A DNA stretch of 17,317 nucleotides, taken from NCBI GenBank assembly GCA_036380355.1, contig DASVEW010000102.1, forward strand, positions 1-17,317, given 5' to 3'. The notes beneath the pieces are model-generated. The model saw only the letters and a program-made list of their open reading frames with translations, did not search any database and was not told the DNA's origin. The position numbers and the translations under genes were made by a program. Within the stretch, counting starts at the first letter, position 1. The number at the start of each line of letters is the position of its first letter. The DNA is from JACDAN01 sp036380355. Lineage in GTDB: Bacteria; Actinomycetota; Thermoleophilia; Gaiellales; Gaiellaceae. Below are positions 5,894 through 12,983 of this stretch, piece after piece.

Positions 5894-8800
5894 GTGGCGA
5901 TCGCCCCCTCGGCAGCGGCGACCATCTCCTCGACGCGCGGGCGCCAGTCAGCCTCGAAGTAGCGGAACGGCCGTGCCGCTCTCCGCAGGATCATGGTCGC
6001 CAGGAACCACGAGAGATGCGCCGGTCGCCCGCCGTACCCGGACGTGAGCTCTTCGAGCGCCGCGAGCGCCTCGTCGAGGTCGCCCCGGCGGCCGCGAACG
6101 AGGTAGGCGGCGTACGTCGCGGGATCGAGCGCAGCGGGTGCGAGGCAGAACTCGTCGAAGTCGGTGACCGCCAACCCGTCGGCGCCGAGCAGGAGCTGTC
6201 GCGCGTTGAAGTCGCCGTGGGAAGGGACGAGCGCGACGTCTTCAGGCATCGAGGCAGCGAGGGACGACTGGAGCCGGTCGAGCCTCGGCCGCAGCTCCGG
6301 CGCGATCGTTCCGACGAGACGGGCAGACGCGGCAGCGGCCTGGAGCTGCGCGTCCGGCCCGAACGCGGAGAGCCCGTCCGGCTGCGACGCCTGCAGCCCC
6401 GCGAGCAGTGCTCCGGCCTCCTCGGCGACGGTCGCCGCACTCGGCACCGCGCTACCGGCGAGCAGCGACTGCACCGTTACGAGCCGGTCGGGGAGCGAGG
6501 TATCGAACTCCGGCGCGAATCCGAGCGTCGAAGCGGCCCGCTGCCCGGCGAGTGCGCGCTCGAACTCGTCTTCTCGGCGGTAGAGCTTGATGACGTGGCC
6601 GTCCACGCGAAGCACGGCCCGCCGCCGCGGCTTGTACGCGAGGCGGTGCGGCTCCTCGTCCGAGTCCTCGACCGGGACGCCCGCTGCGCCGAGCAGCCGC
6701 CGCAGCTGGTCCGGGGGGCTCGCGAGCGTCGGCAGCGAGAGGTCGAGCGGGTACCACTGGACGAGGCAGCCGACGTCGGCGTCGTAGGCGAGCGCCTCGG
6801 CCGCGGGCACGCGTGGCGCGACGAGGCGGGCGAGCGCGACGTTCTCCGGCTTCGCCGCGCGCCGGGCGAGGTAGCCGCCCGAGACGATCATCCCGACCGC
6901 GTCGTGGCGGGCGCCGTTCGCGGCGACCGTGTAGTGCACGACGAGGTTCGTCCCCGGCTTGTAGCGCAGGTAGCGGACCGAGACGTCGAGCGGAGTGCGT
7001 CCGTCGAACGAGCGCTCGAGGACCTGGGCGACCGCGTCCGGGTCGAGCATGACGCGGGCGTGCGGAAGCTCAGGGTCGAAGATCCCCGGCGCCGGCTGCC
7101 GCGGCCGCCGCTGGCCGAACTTGCCGGCCAGATCGCTCAGCCGCGTGCCGAGGCTTGTCCCGAGCTCGGCCAGGCCGTCGACCAGGCCCACGAGCCCCTC
7201 GACCTGATCGGCGTCCAGTCCCTGCTCGACGGCCAGGCGCCGAAACGCGCCTTCCTGCATGAGGAGCTCGGTCGGCGCCCCGGTCTGGACCACGCGCCCG
7301 CCCTCGAGGACGACGACGCGCTCGGCGCGCATCGCGAGGCCGAGCACGTGCGAGACGATGACGGTCGTCCTCTCGCGCATGAGGACCTCGAGACCCGCGA
7401 GCACCTCGGCCTCGCTCTCGGCGTCGAGCCCGGTCGTCGGCTCGTCGAGGATCAGGATGGCGGGGTCGCGCAGGAGCGTCCGGGCGATCGCGATGCGCTG
7501 ACGTTGCCCGCCGGACAGTCCGGTCCCGCCCGGGTCGAGCTTCGTGTCGTACCCGTCCGGGAGCTGGGAAATGAACGGATCCGCGCCCACGGCGCGGGCG
7601 GCGCGGACGACGTCTTCGCGGATGGCATCGATCCCCCAGGCGATGTTCTCGGCCACCGTCCCGGTGAAGAGGACCGGGTGCTGGAGCACGAGGCCGACCT
7701 GGTCGCGCAGCCAGCCGAGCGGATAGTCGCGGAGGTCGGCCCCGTCGAGCAGCACTCGCCCCTCGCCGGGGTCGTAGAACCGTGCGGCCAGCGCCGCGAG
7801 AGTCGACTTCCCGGCGCCGGAACGCCCGACGACAGCCACCCGCTGTCCCGCCGTGATCGTCAGCGCCACGTCGCGCAGCGCCGGTCGCTCCACGTCGTAG
7901 GCGAACGACACCCGCTCGAACTCGAGCCTGCCGCGCGCCGGCGCTTCGGGCTGAGCTCGCCCGCGCTCCTCGAGAATCTCGTCGGCCGAGAGGACCTCGG
8001 CGACGCGTTCCGCGCGGGCCATCGCCCGGGAGAGGCGGACCCACTCGCGCGACATCGCCCTCAGCGGCCGGTAAACCCGGCGGGCGTAGGCAACCATCAC
8101 GATGAGGTCGCCGGGCGAGAGCGCGCCGGCCTCCACGCGGAAGACGCCGACGACAAGGACGGCCGCCGTCGCGAGCGCGCCGACGATGTCGAGGACGCGC
8201 GTGAACCGCCCCTCGACGAGCGTCGCCTCGTAGCCGGCCTCCAGGCGCTCCTCGCTCTTTCGCTCGAGGCGCTCGTGCTCGTGCCGCTCGGAGCCCAGCG
8301 CCTTGACCTGCTGGATCGAGGTCAGAGCCTCCGCCGCGAGCGACGCAATCTCACCCTCCATCGCGCGCTGCCGCCGTGCGAGCAGGCGCATCCGCCGGCG
8401 GAACCGGAAGGCGATGACCGCGAGGAGAGGCGCGCTCGCGAACGCGACCAGCGCGAGCACGGGGTCGAGGATGAAGCCGACGACGATCATGCCGATCAGG
8501 GTCAGGCCCGCGGACACGAGGGTTCCGAGCGAGGACGAGAACACCGTCCCGACGGCGTTGACGTCGCCCGTGACCCGGGTGACGAGGTCGCCCGCATGCC
8601 GGCGCTGGTGGTAGCCGAGTGAGAGCCGCTGCAGATGGGCGTAGATGGCGACGCGCAGGTCGTGGACGATGCGCTCGCCGGCACGCATCAGCCGGACGTC
8701 CATCAGGTAGCCGCCGGCGGCCTCCATGAGCGCGATCGCCAGCACGAGTCCGGCGACGCCGGCGAGGAGCCAGAACTCGTCGCGCCCGAGGTCGAAGGAA

Positions 8801-8964
8801 TCGGGAGCCGTGCCGCCGGCGAAGAGGTGGTCGATGACGAACTTGAGCGGGAACGGCCGCAGGACCTCGGCGGCCGCGACGACGACCGTCGAAACAGCTG
8901 CGACAGCGAGGGCGCGCCACTGGCGGCGGAGGAACGGGGCGAGGACGTGTCGAGCGCTCCTCAT
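5890..8964 (-). CDS. ABC exporter (TMD-NBD half transporter) fused to an APH-like kinase domain
   Basis: A 1024-aa fusion. Residues 1-330 form an ABC type-I exporter transmembrane domain with six hydrophobic segments. Residues 345-575 are the nucleotide-binding domain: Walker A GRSGAGKST (380-388), signature LSGGQ (483-487), Walker B ILILDEP (503-509) and the H-loop His in VSH (about 540). All catalytic parts look intact. After a linker, residues about 640-1024 form a phosphotransferase-like region with N-lobe elements LRYKPGTNLVV (666-676) and VIKLY (791-795), catalytic loop HGDFNARQ (916-923) and VTDFDE (933-938). Gln stands where the Brenner-motif Asn is expected. An ordinary half exporter ends near residue 590, so about 430 residues are extra. 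It presumably homodimerises in the inner membrane and exports the operon's product. The start at 8964 overlaps the upstream stop (ATGA). An upstream in-frame extension to 10170 overlaps glycosyltransferase genes and is rejected. Confidence 0.93.
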   Translation of the reverse strand: MRSARHVLAPFLRRQWRALAVAAVSTVVVAAAEVLRPFPLKFVIDHLFAGGTAPDSFDLGRDEFWLLAGVAGLVLAIALMEAAGGYLMDVRLMRAGERIVHDLRVAIYAHLQRLSLGYHQRRHAGDLVTRVTGDVNAVGTVFSSSLGTLVSAGLTLIGMIVVGFILDPVLALVAFASAPLLAVIAFRFRRRMRLLARRQRAMEGEIASLAAEALTSIQQVKALGSERHEHERLERKSEERLEAGYEATLVEGRFTRVLDIVGALATAAVLVVGVFRVEAGALSPGDLIVMVAYARRVYRPLRAMSREWVRLSRAMARAERVAEVLSADEILEERGRAQPEAPARGRLEFERVSFAYDVERPALRDVALTITAGQRVAVVGRSGAGKSTLAALAARFYDPGEGRVLLDGADLRDYPLGWLRDQVGLVLQHPVLFTGTVAENIAWGIDAIREDVVRAARAVGADPFISQLPDGYDTKLDPGGTGLSGGQRQRIAIARTLLRDPAILILDEPTTGLDAESEAEVLAGLEVLMRERTTVIVSHVLGLAMRAERVVVLEGGRVVQTGAPTELLMQEGAFRRLAVEQGLDADQVEGLVGLVDGLAELGTSLGTRLSDLAGKFGQRRPRQPAPGIFDPELPHARVMLDPDAVAQVLERSFDGRTPLDVSVRYLRYKPGTNLVVHYTVAANGARHDAVGMIVSGGYLARRAAKPENVALARLVAPRVPAAEALAYDADVGCLVQWYPLDLSLPTLASPPDQLRRLLGAAGVPVEDSDEEPHRLAYKPRRRAVLRVDGHVIKLYRREDEFERALAGQRAASTLGFAPEFDTSLPDRLVTVQSLLAGSAVPSAATVAEEAGALLAGLQASQPDGLSAFGPDAQLQAAAASARLVGTIAPELRPRLDRLQSSLAASMPEDVALVPSHGDFNARQLLLGADGLAVTDFDEFCLAPAALDPATYAAYLVRGRRGDLDEALAALEELTSGYGGRPAHLSWFLATMILRRAARPFRYFEADWRPRVEEMVAAAEGAIAT

Positions 8965-10079
8965 GCGCCCACCTCGGCAGGCGCCAGTTCGGCCGCAGCG
9001 GCGAGGATCCGCCTCGCTCGGTGCCTCCACGTGTGTGCGGACTCCACGAGCGCACGACCGTTCTCCCCGAGCCTTCTCCGCTCCGACGGATCGGCGCACA
9101 GCGCCGCGACCGCGTCCGCGAGCGCGACGGCGTCTCCGCGCGGGATGACGACGGCGGCGTCGCGATCGACGACGGCGGTCACCGCCGGAAGGTCGGCGAC
9201 GACCGTGGCCAGGCCCGCTGCGAGGTACTCGAACAGCTTGAGGGGCGAGAAGTAGCGTGGCGCGTCTGCGCCGTACGGAGCGAGCCCGATGTCGGCGCCG
9301 GCGAGGAGCTCCGGGATCCGCGAGGGCGCAACCGGGCCGACGACGCTGGCCGCGACCTCCGCCAGACGCTCTCGTCCGGGCCCGTCTCCGACCACGAGCA
9401 GGGGCGGGGCCGAGCCGTCCAGGAGCCTCCAGGCCTCGGCGATCGTCTCGAGGCCGTGCCAGGGTCGGAGCGATCCGGCGAAAACGGCCACGGGATCCAC
9501 GCCGTCTCGTTCCCGCCTCGGGAAGCGCTCGATCGCGGCCGCGTTCTGGAGCACCTCGACCCGTCGCGCGCCCCGAGCCTTCGCGTAGCCCGCGAGCGGG
9601 GGACTGACTGCGAGGACGAGGCCGGCACGGGATAGCGTTGCGCGCTCGATCCGAGCCGCCACGCCGGCTTCGTCGAGCCTCCGGTAGCGCGCCGCCTCCT
9701 CGAGGAGCGGAGCGTTGAGCTCGACGAGATGCGGGATGCCGAGCCGCTGGGCGACGATTCCCCCGGCCGCCGAGTGCAGCGCGAACCGCTCGTACACCGC
9801 GTCCGCGCCGAAGTCGCGCAACCGGCCCTCGAGCCAGGCGGCGAGCTCGTCCTGGAAGCCCAGACGCTCCGTGGCGGAGGCGTCCTTGCCGGGGCCTGGC
9901 AATGCTTCGACCGTCACGCCGCACGGCGGCGAGTTGCCCGGCGCGACCGCAGTCACGAGCACGAGGACCTCGCCGTCCTCGGCGGCCAGGGCCTCCGTGA
10001 TCTCGGCGAGGTGAACCGAAGCCCCCTTCGTCCCACCGTACGGGATGCCCGGGTCGGCCGAGATGTACGCGAGGCGCAT
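8961..10079 (-). CDS. GT4-family glycosyltransferase
   Basis: A 372-aa GT-B fold glycosyltransferase. The N-terminal acceptor domain starts MRLAYISADPGIPYGGTKGA, with the Gly-rich loop followed by VHLAEITEAL. The C-terminal nucleotide-sugar domain has VAVFAGSLRPWHGLETI (197-213), LLVVGDGPGRERL and YFSPLKLFEYLAAGL (276-290), in which the late conserved Glu is preserved. It transfers a sugar from an activated donor; donor and acceptor are not predictable. No membrane segment is evident, so cytosolic or peripheral. The start codon shares one base with the preceding stop (TGATG at 10081-10077), and the end overlaps the ABC exporter gene by four bases. Confidence 0.9.
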   Translation of the reverse strand: MRLAYISADPGIPYGGTKGASVHLAEITEALAAEDGEVLVLVTAVAPGNSPPCGVTVEALPGPGKDASATERLGFQDELAAWLEGRLRDFGADAVYERFALHSAAGGIVAQRLGIPHLVELNAPLLEEAARYRRLDEAGVAARIERATLSRAGLVLAVSPPLAGYAKARGARRVEVLQNAAAIERFPRRERDGVDPVAVFAGSLRPWHGLETIAEAWRLLDGSAPPLLVVGDGPGRERLAEVAASVVGPVAPSRIPELLAGADIGLAPYGADAPRYFSPLKLFEYLAAGLATVVADLPAVTAVVDRDAAVVIPRGDAVALADAVAALCADPSERRRLGENGRALVESAHTWRHRARRILAAAAELAPAEVGA

Positions 10080-11290
10080 CAGGCCGCCTCCGGAAAGAGG
10101 AGACGAAGAGCAGAGACGCTTCGCTCGAGGGAGAAGCTCTTCTCGACGAGCGCCCGGCCCTCGGTCGCAAGACGCGCCGCGAGCTGTGGGTCGTCGAGCA
10201 GACGCCCGAGCGCGTCGGCGAGCGCGGCCGGATCGTGCTCGGGGACCACGAGCCCGGTCCGCTCGTGGATTACGAGCTCGGCGAGGCCGTTGACGGCCGT
10301 CGTGATCACCGGGACCCCCAGTGCCATGGCCTCGAGCACCGAGGTCGGCAGCCCGTCCCGATCTCCCGTCGATGCCACGACGCAGGGGAGGCAGAAGACC
10401 GCCGCGCGCCGATAGAGGTCGAGCACCAGCTCGTGCGGTAATGGTCCGTGGAACGTGACGGGCGTGCCGGAGCGGCCCGCTTGTTCCTCCAGCTCGCCTC
10501 GGAGGGGCCCTTCGCCGACGATCTCGAGTCGCAGCCTTTGCTCCCGACCGACCAGCCCGCAGGCAAGGACGAGGTCGGTCAACCCCTTCTTCTCGATCAG
10601 GCGCGCGACCGAGAGCACGATGCCCGTCTCCGGTACGCGCTCGCTCGGCCGCCCGAGGCGCCGCAGGTCCACTGAGTTCGGAACGACGTGCAGCCGGCCC
10701 CGGCCGGCGAGGACCGAGTCGAGATGGTCGCGGTTCGCGGCGCAGACGGTCGCGACGAAGGCGGCGGAGGTGAGCTTTTCCCGCAGCCCCTCCGCGCGCA
10801 CCTGCCGGTGGTAGATGTCCTTGGCGTGCGCCGTCACGCTGTAGCTCGGCCCGCCCATGCGCCAGGCGAGGTTTGCGAGCCGGGCGGCGGTGCTCGCGAA
10901 GTGGGCGTGCGCGTGGTCGATCCCGGCCTCGCGCATCTCCTGCAGCAAGACGGTTGCCTGCAGCAGGCGCCTGACTCCGCGCAGGCGTGGCGGCCAGAAA
11001 CTCACCGCGGCTGCTCCGAACCAGCCCCGGGCATCGGAGCGCAGCACGCGGACGAGGGCCCGCGCCACCCGTGCCGGCTCTCGGAGCGGCCGATGGGGGA
11101 GATAGACCACCGGGGCCTTGACTTCGCCGACGAAGCCGTGTGCGAACGGCTCTTCCGGACGGCTGACCGCGAAGACGGTGACCCGCTCGCCCTGGCGTTC
11201 GAGCTCGATCAGCTCGGCGGCGACGAAGGTCTCCGAGATGCGGGGAAAGCGCTTCAGCACGTAGCCGAGATGTCGTCTGGCAGCCGTCAC
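10079..11290 (-). CDS. GT4-family glycosyltransferase, exopolysaccharide (WcaL-like) type
   Basis: A 403-aa GT-B enzyme that opens with GYVLKRFPRISETFVAAELI, the characteristic start of exopolysaccharide/colanic-acid WcaL-like glycosyltransferases. Other motifs are HAHFASTAARLA (126-137), VTAHAKDIY, VVPNSVDL, and the donor-site segment RDGLPTSVLEAMALGVPVI (311-329), where Asp312 and Glu320 stand for the EX7E pair, followed by GLAELV and GLVVPEHDP. It starts at GTG 11290, overlapping the upstream TGA as GTGA. In the operon it probably extends a glycan or glycoside started by the upstream GT-B enzyme. Acceptor and donor are unknown. Confidence 0.92.
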   Translation of the reverse strand: MTAARRHLGYVLKRFPRISETFVAAELIELERQGERVTVFAVSRPEEPFAHGFVGEVKAPVVYLPHRPLREPARVARALVRVLRSDARGWFGAAAVSFWPPRLRGVRRLLQATVLLQEMREAGIDHAHAHFASTAARLANLAWRMGGPSYSVTAHAKDIYHRQVRAEGLREKLTSAAFVATVCAANRDHLDSVLAGRGRLHVVPNSVDLRRLGRPSERVPETGIVLSVARLIEKKGLTDLVLACGLVGREQRLRLEIVGEGPLRGELEEQAGRSGTPVTFHGPLPHELVLDLYRRAAVFCLPCVVASTGDRDGLPTSVLEAMALGVPVITTAVNGLAELVIHERTGLVVPEHDPAALADALGRLLDDPQLAARLATEGRALVEKSFSLERSVSALRLLFPEAA

Positions 11291-12489
11291 TTTGCGACCA
11301 CCGCTCGTGTCCTGCGGCGGGCGCGGCCGCCCTCGACCGCAAGCTCGGAGAGGTGGAGGGCCGTCCGCCGCGCACCTCCGAGATCGAGCACGGAGCTGTT
11401 GCCGCGGGTCGTATCCTGCTCGTCTGCGAGGGCGGCCTCGATCTCACTTCGCAGGACCTGTGCGTCGAGACGTTCCGACTCGACAAGCCGGAGAAGGCCG
11501 AGGTGTGCGAACGCGCGGGCGCGGATGAGCTGCTCGCGTCGCGGTCGGACGCGGGGGACGCAGATCGTTGGAACGCCGCTCGCCGCGGCCTCGACGAGCG
11601 TGCCGTAACCCCCCATCGAGACGAGAGCGTCGAGCGAGGGGAAGGCGAGCGAGATCTTCGGGATGAACCGGTGGAAGGTAACGCCAGCCACGGTGGCCAG
11701 GGTGCGCAGTCTCTGCGCACGCTCCGGGGGGCACTGGGAACCCGAGACGGCGAGGCCCTGCCAGCTCTCGCCGGCCGAGGCCCTGATGAAGGTCGACAGC
11801 AGAGCGAAGCCGTCTTCTCCTCCCCCGGCCGTCGCAAGCACGAGCGGCCGGTCGCTCGCGGGAGGTGGAATGCCGTTCTCCCACGCGCCGCCGTCCCGTC
11901 TCGACGACGCGACATAGCCGCAGAAGCGTGTCAGAGCCGCGACCGGCGCGGGGAACGCGTACGCTCGCCGAGGGTCGAGAACGTCGGGCTGCCCGTAGAT
12001 GAGGAGGCGGTCGTAGTACTTCGGGATGCGCTCGAACAGATGGCCCGCGTGCCACTCGTCCCGAACAACCGCGGGATCGTCGAGTACGTCGCGGATGCCC
12101 AGAACCGCGCGGGCGCCTGCCTCCCGGGCTGAGTCGAGCGCGGGCAGGAGCTCTCCGCCGACGCCGAAGGGATGCTTGTCCACGAGCAGAACGGCCGGCC
12201 GGAAGGACTCGACGGCTGCGGCAAGCAGCTGCGCGCGCAAGCCATGGATTTCCTCCGAACCCATCGACAGGCGCCTGGCCGTATAGTGCCCGTTGTCGAC
12301 CTTGCGAACACCCGGGAGCTTGAGCAGGTCCACTCCGGGCGGAATGCCGAACAGCTCCGCTTCGTCGGCGCTCGTGGCGACGAGGATCGAAGCCTGCGGG
12401 TTGAGCTCGGAGAGCGCGCTCGCCACGCAGAGGTTGCGGCGGACGTGCCCCAGTCCGAGTCCGTCGTGCGAGTAGAAGAGATATCGCAT
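11287..12489 (-). CDS. COG4671-type predicted glycosyltransferase (MurG/GT28-like GT-B fold)
   Basis: A 400-aa protein, first in the operon. The N-terminus MRYLFYSHDGLGLGHVRRNL is the hallmark of COG4671 predicted glycosyltransferases, related to MurG. The C-terminal domain has VLATAGGGEDGF, FHRFIPKISL, ALVSMGGYGTLVEAAASGVP and TICVPRVRPRREQLIRAR, matching the donor-binding region of that family. The last 20-odd residues are Arg-rich. ATG 12489 is chosen because the family starts there and AGGTGAGG lies 11 bases upstream (12508-12501); the frame upstream to 12657 reads through the promoter region and lacks family similarity. Function: transfer of a sugar to a lipid or small-molecule acceptor, probably the committing step of the pathway (inference). 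Confidence 0.9.
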   Translation of the reverse strand: MRYLFYSHDGLGLGHVRRNLCVASALSELNPQASILVATSADEAELFGIPPGVDLLKLPGVRKVDNGHYTARRLSMGSEEIHGLRAQLLAAAVESFRPAVLLVDKHPFGVGGELLPALDSAREAGARAVLGIRDVLDDPAVVRDEWHAGHLFERIPKYYDRLLIYGQPDVLDPRRAYAFPAPVAALTRFCGYVASSRRDGGAWENGIPPPASDRPLVLATAGGGEDGFALLSTFIRASAGESWQGLAVSGSQCPPERAQRLRTLATVAGVTFHRFIPKISLAFPSLDALVSMGGYGTLVEAAASGVPTICVPRVRPRREQLIRARAFAHLGLLRLVESERLDAQVLRSEIEAALADEQDTTRGNSSVLDLGGARRTALHLSELAVEGGRARRRTRAVVAK

Positions 12490-12592
12490 CGGTTGCGCGC
12501 CCTCACCTGACGCGCCGGCAGCTCCCTCCCTCTGCTCTTGGGGCCTCGAGAAGCAGGGTTCCTCCCCGGTGTGAGCACGTGGTAAACGGGTG

Positions 12593-12624
12593 GTGAGAAA
12601 ACTCTCACGTGAGGAAATTCTCAC
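12593..12624. promoter_or_regulatory. Tandem 16-bp palindromic operator candidates (GTGAG-N6-CTCAC, twice)
   Basis: Two copies of a 16-bp inverted repeat abut exactly: GTGAGAAAACTCTCAC at 12593-12608 and GTGAGGAAATTCTCAC at 12609-12624. They agree at 14 of 16 positions. The junction forms a perfect 10-bp palindrome CTCACGTGAG (12604-12613), and the outer arms GGTGAGAA and TTCTCACC (12592-12599, 12618-12625) also pair. Two head-to-tail dimer sites in a divergent promoter are the usual signature of a cooperative transcription factor. The regulator is unknown. The half-site spacing is two bases longer than in CRP-type sites. Confidence 0.65.
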
Positions 12625-12700
12625 CATCGACGGCGCGGCTGGGAAGGTGCGCAGCATCAGCCGGCGGAGGCCTCGCTCGTAGTCCGTCCGACGCCGTTCC

Positions 12701-12706
12701 TACCCT
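12701..12706 (+). promoter_or_regulatory. Putative -10 element, leaderless start of the 81-aa ORF
   Basis: TACCCT fits TANNNT and ends six bases before ATG 12713, so transcription would begin on or next to the start codon. There is no Shine-Dalgarno sequence before the ATG, consistent with a leaderless message. Confidence 0.45.
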
Positions 12707-12712
12707 GAGCGC

Positions 12713-12958
12713 ATGGCCAAGCGCCCATCCAGAATCGACCTCCTCGAGCTCGACATCGACCTCCGCCTGACCGACCTCTGGCGGGAGGCCGCCGACGTCG
12801 GCGAGTGGAACCTCGAGATCGTCGCCGCCTTCATGCGCGCGGCGTACGGGAAGGGCTACTGCGACGCCCTGACCGAGGACACCCCGGGGTCGCTCTGCGA
12901 GGAGCACGGCTACCGGATCCCGGCCCGGCGGCGCCCGGCTCCCACCCGCGAAGGCTGA
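12713..12958 (+). CDS. Small conserved-looking protein of unknown function (81 aa)
   Basis: I do not recognise a family. The 81-residue product is soluble and likely helical. It has an acidic amphipathic N-terminal half (IDLLELDIDLRLTDLWREAA, then GEWNLEIVAAFMRAAYGKGY) and a basic Pro/Arg-rich tail (RIPARRRPAPTREG). Two Cys residues (CDALTEDTPGSLC) are separated by 12 residues. Sense-strand coding is supported by the strong third-position GC bias and by the TANNNT element placed six bases before the ATG. It lies 25 bases before ccmE on the same strand but ccmE has its own apparent promoter, so a link to cytochrome maturation is uncertain. A DNA- or protein-binding adaptor is possible, without direct support. 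Confidence 0.7.
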   Translation: MAKRPSRIDLLELDIDLRLTDLWREAADVGEWNLEIVAAFMRAAYGKGYCDALTEDTPGSLCEEHGYRIPARRRPAPTREG

Positions 12959-12971
12959 TCTACACCGGGGC

Positions 12972-12977
12972 TAGACT
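12972..12977 (+). promoter_or_regulatory. Putative -10 element, leaderless start of ccmE
   Basis: TAGACT (TANNNT) sits in the 25-base gap after the 81-aa ORF and ends six bases before GTG 12984. No Shine-Dalgarno motif is present. This suggests an independent leaderless promoter for the ccmE-ccmF-ccmI unit. Confidence 0.5.
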
Positions 12978-12983
12978 GACGGC

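Larger units (their letters stand above)
12490..12712. promoter_or_regulatory. Divergent control region between the glycan operon and the 81-aa ORF/ccm block
   Basis: This gene-free stretch of 223 bases separates the two divergent transcription units. It is locally AT-richer around 12580-12625 than the coding DNA on either side. It holds two tandem 16-bp palindromes (listed separately), a Shine-Dalgarno for the leftward operon (12501-12508) and a TANNNT element for the rightward gene (12701-12706). Further GTGAG/CTCAC half-sites occur at 12571-12575 and 12502-12506. I could not assign a clear -10 hexamer to the leftward operon. Confidence 0.6.

Noticed and set aside
5860..8622. 920-codon open frame on the + strand opposite the ABC exporter-kinase gene
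   Set aside because: It is the antisense shadow of a GC-rich gene: Arg/Glu/Asp/Pro-rich translation, no recognisable domain, while the minus strand has complete ABC and APH motifs.
8965..10170. N-terminal extension of the ABC fusion frame up to 10170
   Set aside because: The extension overlaps GT4 coding sequence and translates to Arg/Gly-rich noise. ATG 8964 overlaps the preceding stop as ATGA and starts at the family N-terminus.
10080..11915. Upstream extension of the 372-aa glycosyltransferase frame to 11915
   Set aside because: It overlaps the real GT4 gene at 10079-11290 and is low-complexity; the GT-B N-terminus begins at ATG 10079.
12592..12625. CRP/FNR-type binding site
   Set aside because: CRP sites have GTGA-N6-TCAC, but here GTGA and TCAC are 8 bases apart in each copy. 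The match is therefore off by spacing and another regulator is more likely.
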